A stretch of DNA of 64,000 bases from Pyrocephalus nanus. Lineage: Eukaryota > Chordata > Aves > Passeriformes > Tyrannidae. The position numbers and the translations under genes are program-made. Positions 38,040-50,000 of this stretch are shown in pieces. The first letter of the stretch is position 1. Each line of letters starts with the position of its first letter. The notes beneath the pieces are model-generated. The model ran no database searches. It saw nothing but the letters and a program-made list of their open reading frames with translations, and was not told the origin of the DNA. Where the stretch lies: positions 13,762,001 to 13,826,000 of the forward strand of contig CM076264.1 of assembly GCA_038380795.1 (NCBI GenBank), given 5' to 3'.

Positions 38040-38700
38040 GAAAACCGATGGGGCATTATTTCGCCTGGAACCGCGAGCAAATACGTAAGAAAACACAGCT
38101 CCGCGAAGAGACCAGCGGCTCAGCCGCCCGGCGTAGAGGGACGGAGGGGGTCCCAGGGCGAGGCCCTCGCCGCCGGCCGATTTGAGGGGTGAGGCGAAAC
38201 ATCACCCGCACTTCCCAAAATCCAGAGGCCCCGCCCCGCTAGGCGCGTTCCGGCGCGGACTGTCCCGCCCGGCGCGCCGTAGTGGGGCGGGGCTCGCGGG
38301 CGGTAAGCGCCGGGAAGCGGCACGGGAAGCGCCGGGAAGGGAAGAGTCGGGAAGCGGCGGGCGGTGAGTGTGGGGCTGGCTCGGGTGTGCGGGAGAAGGA
38401 GGAGGGGGGCTCCGGTGCGGCGCTGTGTTTCCCCCCTTGCCTCCGCGTCCAGCCCTCGCTCCGGCTTCGTCCTGAGTGTTCATGGAGCCGCGGTCTCGCT
38501 CCGTCCGGGCTCTTCCCTGGGGCACGTTTGGTCCGGGAAAGGTTGGGCTGTGGGGGGCTGTGGGACGCGGGCGGCGGTGGGTGTCGGTGGGAAAACCAGC
38601 GAGCGTCCCTGGATTCGTGGCTGGAGCCGCCCGGTGCGATTTGCCGCGGGAAGCGACGACGAGAAGTCAGCAGAGCACTGGGGGTTTCTGCCATCGGCTT
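38040..38700. promoter_or_regulatory. LSM6: CpG island / LSM6 promoter
   Basis: CpG dinucleotides, rare everywhere else nearby, become dense from about 38,045 to 38,690. The core includes a GC box GGGGCGGGGC at 38,284-38,293, further GC boxes on the other strand around 38,229-38,240 and 38,264-38,270, and four CGGGAAG words at 38,311, 38,323, 38,333 and 38,348 that contain the GGAA core of ETS-type sites. There is no TATA box. This is a typical housekeeping promoter, and transcription should start within about 38,240-38,340. Open frames of over 100 codons on both strands here are by-products of GC richness. Confidence 0.85.
38290..38363 (+). other. LSM6: LSM6 non-coding exon 1 (approximate)
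   Basis: A strong 5' splice site, GCG|GTGAGTG, ends the exon at 38,363 inside the CpG island. A second possible donor, GCG|GTAAGC, ends at 38,302. The 5' end is not determined by sequence, so the start given is a guess. The next exon carries the start codon, so this exon is 5' untranslated. Confidence 0.6.
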
Positions 38701-39345
38701 GAAGTGCAGAACAAACCTTCCTTGGGTAAAGAGACACTGGAACAGATGTTGAGCGAATATTGACTGGGGGGGTGGGGTGATGTGTCCCTGCGCTGGGTTT
38801 TTAAATCACATTATCATTTCAGGTCTCTCTCTAATTTAATCACAAGCCTTAACTTAGTCTACTTTAGCAGATTCAGTTGAAGAAATCCTTTCAAATTTTT
38901 TTCTTTGCTTGTATTTGCGAGCCAAGATCAAAACTGCTCTTGCTGTTCCTGTGTATGGAGCAGGTTCTGACATCTCCCTTCACCCCCTGAAGGCATTAAA
39001 CACTTATGGCTTAGCTCTCTAAATTTAGTAAAAATCATTTTAGCAAAAGGTGCTAGAGATGATGAGGCCTTTGGCACTGCTGGAAGTTTAAAAGACCTGC
39101 AGCACGGCAAACAAGGATCCTTAGTGTTAATTTCAGAAGTTAAACCTTCCCTGTGGCATTTTTATAATGCAGTGGCTTTAGGAGCTCTGTCTCTCCGCCT
39201 CCACCCTTAAGGTTTTGCTTTTATCACCTTTGATATTCTCTCCTACTGAAAGCATTAAGAATCGGGGGTCTGTCTGTCTGTACAGAGTATTTAGGACAAT
39301 ATAGGAGTGTGTTTCTTATCCAGGTGTTTTCTCTTAACTTCTCAG

Positions 39346-39458
39346 CTTACCAGAGAAGACCAAGATGAGTCTCCGGAAGCAAACCCCGAGTGACTTCCTA
39401 AAACAAATCATTGGAAGGCCAGTTGTTGTAAAATTAAATTCTGGAGTTGATTATCGAG
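39346..39458 (+). CDS. LSM6: LSM6 exon 2 (start codon)
   Basis: The acceptor TTCTCAG at 39,343-39,345 gives 19 nt of 5' UTR, then ATG at 39,365. The donor GAG|GTAAGG follows 39,458. It encodes residues 1-31 and the first base of codon 32. Another AG at 39,352-39,353 could serve as the acceptor without changing the protein. Confidence 0.93.
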
Positions 39459-42400
39459 GTAAGGTCTCTGTCTGTCCCTCACTGAGTGAAGTAATTGAAT
39501 GGGGAGGTTAGAATAGATGCATTGATTTTGAAAAGCAAACCCATGTGATCCAGAATCTTGTAGTACAAGAATACAGATCTCAGAATGGTGACATTAAAAA
39601 CAGAAAATCAGCTCCGGAGAAACAAAGCAGGTTGACAGTGGATTTAGAGTTTAAAATTACTGATCTAAATTATTAGTGTCTTTAGTCACAGATGATTCAA
39701 CAGGAGTCTTGGAGTGATTCCAAATTCCTGAACTGACATTTGTAAAGATTGTCTGGAATTACAGCTCCTGAAATGGCCCTTTTCAGTGCTCTGATAGCAA
39801 CTCTTGTTGGAACTACCCTTTCCTTCACTTTTCTGTTCTCTAATTCCTAGTATGGATCTTCGTCCAGAAAAGCTTCAAAATTAGCTGTGCTGTCAGTCAT
39901 AAGGTGGCTCTTACAGGAAGGAGGAAAGAGTTACTGACATCCATGGTTAAACAACTGCCCAGACCTGTGTTGGACCAAGACTCGCAGAGACAGAGGAGAA
40001 AGCTTAGTGTGGCTTTTGCTGCTGTATTCATTTTAACACAGTCCAGCAGATTTATTCCAGAATTCTTCAGCCTATCTGTATCCCGTCGTGCACTGTATGG
40101 AGGATTGTAGATGTTTTAAACTAGTACATTAAAAACTTTTCTGTGCAGTGAAATGTCCTGATCCTATTCCCATTATTGACCTGTCTGAGTAGTATCCAGA
40201 CTTAATTAAAAAAACTTCTGTTGTGCACAGTTTAGAGATTTCATTCTGTAGTAACTTAAACATTGTGGTTCTGCTACAGATCACTGCTTCAGACAGGTTT
40301 ACTTCAATTGGCTTAGTCTCGCACTTGTGAGAGGAGGTTTGTTTGTGCTGTGACAAGGAATCTTTGTGTTATGACAGTTCTAAACTGTTATTGTTCACTG
40401 ACAGAGCAAGCAGTGCCTCCATATCCCTTCCTGTTTCTCTTTAGTGTCACGCAGGTGACAGAATTTACAGTCTCTCATTTCTTTGAGAACTACATCGTCT
40501 GAGCACTTCAGGTAGGGTTGGTGTCTTAAAACCTTCACTGCATCTCTGTCAGTCTTTCTTGCAGGAGAATGTAGAGAGAGCTCATTAAAGTCACTTAAAG
40601 CAAGTCATCATTTACCTGAAGGTACACACAAGGCAGGGCCAAAACCAGATTTGTTTTTTTTTATGCACTTTCTATTTTCTTTGAGACCCTTGCTATCTCC
40701 TGCTTGGTAAATGCTGTAGATGAGCTACTCAGCTTTTTCCTCCACAAAAAGCTACTTTAGCATGCCTACAGTGAGACCTACCAGGAATTGAACATATTTC
40801 CTTGAACACCCTTATTTGTTACTGGATTTCCCACCCTGCCTTCCCTTCCTTATTTTCCCATGCTCTCTGTCCTTCCCACTTGATGTGACCTGTGTTGGAA
40901 AATCTGTATGCTGTTTTCATTTGAAAAAATAGGCACTGTTTTGTTTTCTGCAGAAATGTGACCAACACTTGGAAAAGCCTTAAGAAATGGTGCCTTAGGC
41001 TTTTTGTTGCAGATCTGTTTAGAGTCTTCCCCAGGCTGTGTTGCTAATTTTTTGTCTGTACCTCCACCCTCCAATCCATCACATGCACAAGTGTGGCCTG
41101 ATGCAAGTGTTGATGTGTAACTGTGAAATGTCTTGATTCATTGCCCAGTCCTGCACACGCCCTGGGAAACTAATCAGGAGTGTATTAAGGTACCATTTCT
41201 GTGTGTGGATATGGATTTGTACATTACAACATCTCTACATACAGATAAACCAGATAAAATGCTGCACAGGATGCACAGTGATAGTATTTAATGCCATTAG
41301 TGGCCTTAAAGTAAACACAAAGAAAAGGAGGAAGAGAATGAAACAGCCCTGAACCAAAGAGTTTGAAAATACTGTGTTTGGGGCCTAGGTAAATCTTCAT
41401 GGTTCAATTTTAATTTTGGACAAACATATTTTTGTTTTCTATTGTTGCATGGAGCACTCAGGATTACTGGAATGGAAGAGAGTTTTGACCCTTGTTTGGT
41501 TTGGGTTTTTTGGTGCATTTTGTGATCCTTTGTGAGCAGTTTTTCTCATGTCTGTGGAAACAGAGGAAAGAAAAACAGGAAAATAATAATCTTTAAACCA
41601 TGAGAAGCTTCAGAAGAAGAACTTCAATTCCTATTATAAGAGAAGATACTACAGTAACACTTCTGAAAAATGAGAATGAGGAGGATTCTCAGTTTTCTCC
41701 TTCTCACCATGTACAGCCAGTATACTATATTTCAAGTTTTACTGCCAGGTAAATAAGTGTTTTTCAAACAGGAAAAATAATTTTAGTGTATTATCTGCAC
41801 ATGCAAGGATGAAGTCAGGAAGACACACATCCAAAAAGGAGATAAAACAACTTGTAAAAAGCTGTATTAATTATGTGCATGATTAACAAATCAGGTTGCA
41901 TTCTCTGAGCTATTCTTTACATCTTTTAATCCTCACATTCAGTTCTGTTGATCAGGTGAGTTAAGTTTGTAGATGGCCGTGATTCCGGGTGTAGACAAAG
42001 GGGAGAGATTTTGAATGAAAAAATGCCACCACGCTGCCAGTACTTAGCAAGTTCTGTGTGAAAAGGGTTCAACAGGTGCTATTAGAAGTGAGAACATAAA
42101 TACTTGTCTAAAATAAGTGCTACTAAAATGCATATTTTCCTGATCAAAAGAACATCTAATATTACAGACATTTTTTCTTTAGTTGCACTAAACACTAAAC
42201 AGTGTAATTTTATTTTTGTGGGAAGATTTTAGTGCCATTTGAAAGCCCTTTGTCAAAACATGTAGAACTTCGTTTACATCAAAACAGAGATTTTCAGCTA
42301 ATGTTCTTCTAGATCTGTAAGCATGAAGATAAATATGAGAAAAAGCATGTATAGTGTCCTGTATGAAAAGAGTTGGTTTTCAGCTCTATCCCTCACAAGG

Positions 42401-44452
42401 TTTGGTGATAACTCAATTTACACAGCCTTGTCCTTAGCTTATCCATTTACTCGTAATGTCACAGGTTCTTAAAACACAAGTGAGAGGAGACAACATAAAC
42501 TTTTAAAGTGGAAATTGTCCATCTTTTCAAAGTCACACCTTAATGACTTTTTTTTATCCCCACAAGTCTTACATCAATTGACAGTATCTCTACTAGAGTG
42601 CCTGGGATTCTTGTCTCCCAGCGGAATTATTTGAAGAATATATCTGGCTAGGCTTGGGCTTTTGGTTTATAATAAAAGATACAGATTTGGGTTTTTTCCT
42701 GTACTATTCAAACACAATGCATTGTTGTTTATTTTAAAATAAGTTTCAGCTGATTCTCTCAAACTGTCACTTTTCAGGTGTCCTGGCTTGCCTGGATGGG
42801 TATATGAATATAGCTCTGGAACAGACTGAAGAATATGTAAATGGACAATTAAAGAACAAGTATGGGGATGCATTTATCCGAGGAAATAATGGTAATTCCT
42901 CCTCCTTCTGTTATTGCTCATTAAAAAACTGTGCTTTGATATTTACTTCTGAATTTCAGCGGTGGCTGGGGTATAAGCAAGCTGCCTTTGAGAATATTAG
43001 TTTTAGGCCCTCTTGGAAGCCTTACCACATTTACTTTTTTACAATTTCACTTTCCACAGTCTGTGCTTTTCTGCATTCCTGTGGCCTTTTTTTGCCTCTG
43101 AACTTGAAGTTCATTTAGACAAGCACATTTTCTAGCCTTCCTCAGAGCTTTTTTTCTGTCATTTGACAGGCTTACTCTTTGCACTTGCTGCTTATTTAGA
43201 TGGCATCTGCACCACAGAAGTTTGTGTTTTGCCAGGCAAGCTACTGCATAAATATATGCAACAGTGCAGATGTTACAGTGACACTAATATTTTTTGGGTG
43301 AGAGGCAGTTGTCCAGAACTGAGTGAATGCTGCTTATTAGTACTGGAGGCTATTTTCATCTCCAAGTAAAGATTTTACCCCCAGTCAAGAAAATCACTCA
43401 TGCTTTACTGTTGAGCCTTTGAACATCCCAGTGCAGTAGGTGGATTTTTGTGTACTTCAAGGACAATCCCAGGCTCCTGGAATGACTCTCTGTTATCAGT
43501 TAGGCTGTAATAGCAGGGCATGCCAGGGAGAAGAGTATCTAAAAATAGAAAAGGTTCACAAGTCACATGTGAAGAGATTTGTAGAGAAGGTAAATGAAGC
43601 AGAGTTTGACTAAGTTACTCGAGAAGAAAATGGAGGTCAGCAAGGAGGGAGGGAATAAAAAGAAACAAGGACTGAATTCATGTTATGAAGAGTCAAAGAG
43701 AATGTGGCACCAGTATAAAAGAGTGTTTTGGGTGAAGAAATAGTCCTTAAAATGAGGCCAAATGGTTTTTGCGAGGCATTTGGACTGTTATGCCAAGGGA
43801 TGGATTGGTATTACAGCTGGAGAATCAATTAAGGAAATAATCTATTATGAAAGTTAAAACAAATGGATGAGAGGCAGAAGGCTGAAGAACAGGCTGAAAA
43901 GAGAGCTGAAGACATCCAAGGTTTAGGAGCACAATATCATTTTGTGTTGTGAGTGGATCTGTTCTGGGGATATCATAAGCCATGCAGGTAGAAGATATCT
44001 GCTGCTTCAGAGCTTATCATTAGCTTTGCCTTAAGTGCTTGGGATTTACAGCTTTTGTTGAAAGATCACAGCATTAGTGTCTGACACCTGTAATTCTGCT
44101 GCTTAGGAACTCTCTCATGCTCCCCTCAGTAATACTGCAGGGTTCTGGCTTTCTTCTTCCTCTCTTCAGCCTCCATCTGCTGGAGTATGTTTTGGCTATG
44201 AGTGTAATAAATACTGAACCAAAGTAATACATAATGTCTAAATTTGATAGCATTTTTTGAAACCTGGACTTAAAAGTTTACTGACTTTGTTCACGCTGAA
44301 TGAGATTCATTACAGTGTCAATTTACAAGCCATGGAAATAAGATGTTTTAAATAAACAGGCTTCTGCACCTTATTTACCAGGGCCCTCTTATGCGTGCCA
44401 CTTTCTCTTTTTTACAGTGTTGTACATAAGCACTCAGAAGAGGAGGATGTGA
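39365..44452 (+). CDS. LSM6: LSM6, U6 snRNA-associated Sm-like protein LSm6 (three coding exons)
   Basis: The coding sequence is the join 39,365-39,458, 42,778-42,891 and 44,418-44,452, which is 243 nt or 80 codons plus TGA, the full length of vertebrate LSm6. The protein opens MSLRKQTPSDFLKQIIGRPV and, from memory, matches the human protein throughout. The Sm fold is intact: the Sm1 motif covers about residues 13-50 and the Sm2 motif, with IRGNNV, about residues 65-70. LSm6 is one subunit of two seven-membered rings. LSm2-8 in the nucleus binds the 3' oligo-U of U6 snRNA and supports splicing; LSm1-7 in the cytoplasm binds deadenylated mRNA and promotes decapping. The start has a favourable context (AAG before ATG). 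Both introns have GT-AG ends and split codons in phase 1. The gene is driven by the CpG island upstream and lies in the same orientation as REELD1. Confidence 0.98.
39459..42777 (+). other. LSM6: LSM6 intron 2
   Basis: A 3.3-kb intron with GT-AG ends. I see no repeat of known family and no alternative exon I could support in it. T-rich and A-rich words only. Confidence 0.8.
42778..42891 (+). CDS. LSM6: LSM6 exon 3
   Basis: The acceptor is TTTTCAG and the donor is ATG|GTAATT. The 114 nt encode residues 32-69 and the first base of codon 70, including most of Sm1 and the start of Sm2 (KYGDAFIRGNN). A missed donor would add about 70 residues of intron readthrough to the stop at 43,116, so correct splicing is required for the short C-terminus. 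Confidence 0.96.
42892..44417 (+). other. LSM6: LSM6 intron 3
   Basis: A 1.5-kb GT-AG intron. Nothing recognisable inside it. Confidence 0.8.
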
Positions 44453-44595
44453 AGATGCCAGAAGGAGGCTGTTTTGTACTTGTGAACCTCTTTGAAGTGA
44501 TGAGCCCTATTTGATTTGTAGTTCATAATCCACAGGTGAAATACAGAAGTGTCTAAATATTTTTTTTTTAAATAAATGTAAACCAGTGTAAACTT
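44418..44595 (+). CDS. LSM6: LSM6 exon 4 (stop codon and 3' UTR)
   Basis: The acceptor TTTTTTACAG at 44,415-44,417 is followed by 35 coding nt ending in TGA at 44,450-44,452. They encode the C-terminal VLYISTQKRRM. The 3' UTR is short, about 140 nt, to the polyadenylation signal; the end given is approximate. Confidence 0.93.
44571..44576 (+). terminator. LSM6: LSM6 polyadenylation signal AATAAA
   Basis: A canonical hexamer 119 nt after the stop codon, followed 20-40 nt later by GTGT- and T-rich sequence as expected downstream of a cleavage site. Confidence 0.85.
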
Positions 44596-44599
44596 CCTG

Positions 44600-47500
44600 G
44601 ATGTTTTTTTTTTCCCCAAAGCATTGCTTTGTTCCATTATACAGAAAAAAATAAAAGAAGCATGCAATAGTGCCATAAGTCTAATTCAAAGCAACAGCTC
44701 ATTTAATTATGCTAGCAGTTACAACAATACTGATTGGAAGGTAAGCAGGCATGGAGTAACTGCAAATCACAGCCTTGCATTGATGGCAAAACAATAGTTT
44801 GACTGATTTTGGGAAGGGAAATGCTAATGTTTTGGTGACAATGACCTGTCCCTTTTGTAAAACACAGGGTCAGCTTTAAATGCCAGTCTAGTAAGAGTCA
44901 TTGGGTAAAAAGTTCAGCTGTCCAAAAAATCTTGAATTGTGGATTGAATCAAGGGATGTAACAGTGACACTTCAACAGTTAGGGGTGGAGAAAGAATTGA
45001 ATCAAATGGAAGAAAAGCCTTAAGGGTGAAAAGAAAGCTCTGTGCCAGCTGGGGAAGTCAGTCAGAGGTGAAGAGCTCTCAGTTGGTGTGTCAGTACAGC
45101 GAGTAGCTGCGTCACCTCCTGCCTGTGTACCCCCCACCCTACCTCTGCTTGTGGTGACCTTTTTTTCGTGCTTCTCTACCAAACACAATGGACTTCTTCA
45201 GTAAAAAGCAATTTTAACTAATACCTAAAGCTACTCTGAAAACAGACTAGGAATCTAAAAGCTTTTGTAAACATGCCATATGTGTGCTCTTCAGACAGTT
45301 CAATCTTTCTCCCATCCACTCCCCTCCAGACCTAGTACTATCTATATATTCTCTTTTTTAATGTGCTAGCCAGAAATGAGAACAAATGCATTAAGCTTAT
45401 AGTATGGGGTATGCATTATGGAGGGGAAACCTCTGAGCAAACAATGGAGTCAGAACTTGTTTGTGTATATTTTTCAACAATGTTCCCAGATAATCAAAGC
45501 ACAGTGAGTAAATCCAGTGCAATTTTACATGGGTACCTATTCCAATTTATAAAATATGTTTTCTCCTTTTACATGCAGTCAGCCAAGAAAAAAACCAACT
45601 CTGAACATTCAGATGTTTCTTTGCCTGAGTGTTCCTGCACTTAATATCCACATACTCAGAATTTCTCATTCTTCATGACAAAGTTGTAAGTTAGGGTAAT
45701 GTACCTCAAGGGGAGGTTATTGAGCCAATCTTTTAAACTGAGTTTTCTGAAGTCCTGCATTATTCTTTGGACAGTTTATAGTGCCTCCAGGAACAAAAAT
45801 ACTTCTAGTTGTGGATGGATCAACACAAGAGAATTGAGTGAATGTAACATTGGCCCATTCTCCCCAGGTACCAGTAGCTCTAATGCAGAGGTACTAATAA
45901 CATATCAGTTATCAAAGGGAGAGAATAGAGGTTGCAAAATTTTAATTTTACTGTTTTTTAAGATCGGTAAATCATTCTAAATTATTTTTCAGTCATTAGT
46001 TAACCTTTCCACACAAAGCACTTCAGAAGCCATGACAGAACACACAAATAGAGTTGCTACTGAAACAATGTCCTTCAGCAATTTATCATTTTCTGACAAG
46101 GGTTGAAAAAGGTCCAGGATGTGAGACAAATCACCAACTTGCTCTTCTGTAAGTGACTTCTTTTTTTAAAAATAAAGGCGTACCTCCAAGTGGGACATGC
46201 AATTTCTCATTTGCTTTGTCATCTATATGTAGCTGGCAGGTTACTGTCTGCTTTCAGTCCTGAAGACTGTCTGGGTTTTGTTATTTTTAGAGTTTTTAAA
46301 ATTTTATTTTAATACAGGTTTAAATTTTTCCCCCCTCTTCCTTCTCCACCTTTCTCTCCCCACACACACCTACCCACCTATAGCAACACATCTTGCATAG
46401 GCTTTGATTTACTCTCAAGAGCTTGCATTGCTGACTTTTCAAATGCAGTTCTGTTTCTACAAGTCTAGCTATACAATATGTTTCAGTGTAATCTGCTACT
46501 TCTGATGGTCTAATCACATACTGAACTGAACACAGAAAATACTATGTATCTTACGTGCCAAAGGGTTTTTTAATGTATTCTAGATCATGAAGTCACTATT
46601 TACTATGTGAGGTAGACAGGAAAATTTGCATTGAAGATCAGCTGTTGTAATTCATATTTGAATTGCAAAAGTAGTAAAAGAAATTAAGCATTTAATTCCT
46701 ACAATCACTGGCCTTTTGTATATTTTACACTGTTTTACCCCCTTTAATTCAGTTTTTAGCCCCTGTGTTTAAATCAAGTAGACATTTAAGCTCAACTTCA
46801 ATCAGGCAGCCCAGTGTTTGGATGTAGTCTGGTTTTGGTTGGATAAAACATTTATATTGGATTTATTCTGCTTATCTTTTAGATTTTGACTTACATATTC
46901 TGTAGGACAACAATCCATTTGCAAGTAAATCAACAGCTTTCAGAATGGGTCATGTGATGCTATCCAGAGTTGCAACACATTATATATGTACATAAACATC
47001 AAAGTAGAACGATATATATGTATTTCCCAAACTCTTGATAACTCAACCTAGTGTATAAGATCTTTATCCCATTGGGAGATACAAGTGCACTCCTACAAAA
47101 GCAGTATATCTTCATACACAAAAGACAGCATGAGATACTAGCACTCATTTCCTTCATGTCACCTCATTTACCACATCCTGATGCTCTTGCCCTGGTACTT
47201 GTGTATCAAACAGCTTTGTTTGGGGATCAAGCTCAACTAGATCAGAACTGACAATGAAACACTCTTTCAACAACTTGCAAGCATGTGTCCATCACTTTCC
47301 TTAGAAGAATGTACTCAAAATTAAGTAATCCAAAACTAACGAACAAAAATGACTGAATTTCAAAGACTGAAGCTGCATCATGTAGATAGTCAGTACTTTT
47401 ATGCACATCATGAAGCAAAAGCCATTTAATCACTACCCCACCCTCAGCTACACATGCAGTTCATAGACAGACCCCAGGAAGAGCAGGAGCTGTGAATTGG

Positions 47501-50000
47501 CTACATCCCCTCATCCAGCATAAGTTTCTCGCTCTTGAAAAGACAAACTGAGCCACATTTTCTTAAACAAAAGCCTAGCTGGGAGCAGCAGCACAGCATA
47601 TCCTGCGAAAACTAGAGAAAGCAAGTCTGGAAGGAGGAGGCAAATAAGTACTCACTATGTGGTGAGGCAGCCAAACACCAGGTTACCACTAGAACCTGCA
47701 GTGCCCTCGAGTACCACTATATAAAGGGAGCAGAGCATCCTAGGAAGATTTAGCCTTAAAGGTATACACTGACGACCAATTTGTTGCCACCTGATTACAA
47801 ATTGTTGCCACCTGGTTCCTAGTTCAAAGGGAATCTAATGCAACCCACACTGAACATAGTTTATTTCAGTTCTTTCTATTTCTTTCTTGATGCTACAATG
47901 ACAAAACAGCTACTCAAAAGTCCTTCTGGGTATGACTTGCCCATTACTTCCTAAGGCTCTTTGCCAGCCAGCTGTTCCCCAGAGCTGCACGTTTCAGCTG
48001 TGTTGTCCATGGTAGGCAAGAAAGCATGGAAGTGTTTGCAAAGTGACAGCCTTCCTGCGTTTGACTGATGATACCGAAGCAATGCCTGATCGTTAATATT
48101 CCAACTCACACCCGTGGCCAGCTCCAGCCCCGTGTCGGCTTTGAAAACAAGCAGACTGTGGAGTCAGCAGTTTCAAAGTCTCAGATCCCTGTGCCAAACT
48201 GTTCTCCAAGGCCTGAAATCAGATGGGAGGGGGAATTTCCTGAGCTGCTGCACTGATCTGGACCCTTGAATGTTTGGGAGTCAGTGACCCACACAGCAGC
48301 TGCAGGCTGGGCTGGGCTGCATGTTCAGCATGTCCAGCACGGCTTTCAGATCTGCACAGACCCCTTTGGCTGCAGGGTATCTCTGCAAGCTCACCCAAAC
48401 AGCAGAGCTCTCAGGCAGCTCCCACCTGCCTGGCTTTGCCTTTATCTAAGAGCAGCAACAAGTTCTCATGAGAACATCCTTTAGGACAGAGGGTTGTTCT
48501 GATGTACAGAAATTATAAACGAAGTCAAATGATGGGAAGGGAGAGCACCTCTCCATGGGTGGGTTTGCATCTACTCTGTGCAGTGCACTGTGGGAAAATC
48601 CATCTGGGCTCTGACATGCTACATAAATGTGGGGTGCCCAGCATCTGAAGGGATGTTCATTTTACTTGCTGTCTGTATTCATCATCTTACTCCATCTTAT
48701 TAAAACAATCATTAAGCTATTTGTTGCTAGACCTTTCTTTCTGAGACCCAGAAAGGGCCCTACACTCACTCTCTCCCCCTCTCCTCAACCCCCTTCTCTA
48801 GTGCAGAACAGCTGCCCAGGTTGCAGTAGTTATCAAATAAAATAAAAGGTTATTTTTTTTAATAAATCCCTCAACCTCAGCTTTTCCTCTAGGCTGAATT
48901 TGTAAGGGAAAGAGTCTCACATTATATGTTGCATGCATGTGTATATGTCAGTTCATTCCCAGTAGTAACATTTTAATCACTATCACACTTCACTAAATGT
49001 GATAGAGGAACAGCAAGAGTAATCATCTGAATAAAAGGGGAAGAACCTGCCAGTACTTCTGCCAACTCTCCACCTCACTAGTATTAGAAAAGCATCCTCT
49101 TTTTCCTATTTTCCCCAAATATAGAGCCACAGACATGCCCAGGTCAACCCTGAGATGCCAGTTTGTAGACACTGTTCTCCATTTTCCCTGTGGGACTACT
49201 GTGGGTTTTTACCACTCTCCTACTGTGGGTTTTTAACGACTCATCTTGCAGTTGGCCACTGCGCTTCGCTTTAAAGATGACTTGAGATGTTCTTAAATAA
49301 GGTGGTGCTGCCAACTTTGTTAGTTTAATGATCAGTTCCTTGTGATCTGGACTCAACTGTTGCCACCTTCAAGCTCTCTACTTGATCACCCTGCCCATTC
49401 TTCTCTAAGTGCTCTCAAACTTTGTTCACAGGACTCAGGTGGCCACTAGTTGAACAGGAGGGACTTCTAACTTTTTAAAACCATTATTATCTTGCAGTAG
49501 CAAAGCATTTCTCAACCTGTCAAGCAACCAGCTTGCTCTTGAGTGTCAACTCTGAATTTCTAACATCCATGTCCATATTACATCTCCACTGCATCTGCTC
49601 CACATCTGCCTCCTCTGTTGTGCCCCAGAGATGTGGAGATGTTGAAACAATCTGCAAGAATGAAAAGATTCTGCATCAAAGAGCCTGGGATGTTAACTGC
49701 GTTTATAATCCTTCTGTGCACATCGTCAGTGAAATTTCAAGTTATGCGGTTTATAGTCCACCTTAATTATAAAGCTATTATTGCAGAGCATGTACTGTTT
49801 CCCCAGTGTGATTTTAAATTCCCAACGGTGGATTTCTTTTTTTTTATTTTTTTTTTTTTTTTACTTCTATAAATCCACCACACAAATGCTGCTGAGAAAA
49901 CAATAGGCAGGGGCTAAGTTGTCTTACATCCCCTTCTCCTTGCCAGCTTCCTACTGACAAAGACATTTATGCCAGGAAAAAGGCACAGCTCTCTAGTTTC
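44600..50000. other. Intergenic between LSM6 and REELD1, AT-rich part
   Basis: No gene recognised. It contains short direct repeats: TTGTTGCCACCTGRTT at 47,781 and 47,802, and CTACTGTGGGTTTTTA at 49,196 and 49,220. A T-run lies at about 49,838-49,862. A TATATAAA-like word near 47,719 has no gene following it. Confidence 0.65.
49196..49235. repeat. 16-bp direct repeat, 24-bp period
   Basis: CTACTGTGGGTTTTTA occurs exactly at 49,196-49,211 and 49,220-49,235. Confidence 0.85.

Noticed and set aside
38202..38763. Several 85-156 codon frames on both strands in the CpG island
   Set aside because: High GC removes stop codons in all frames. The region is promoter and 5' UTR of LSM6.
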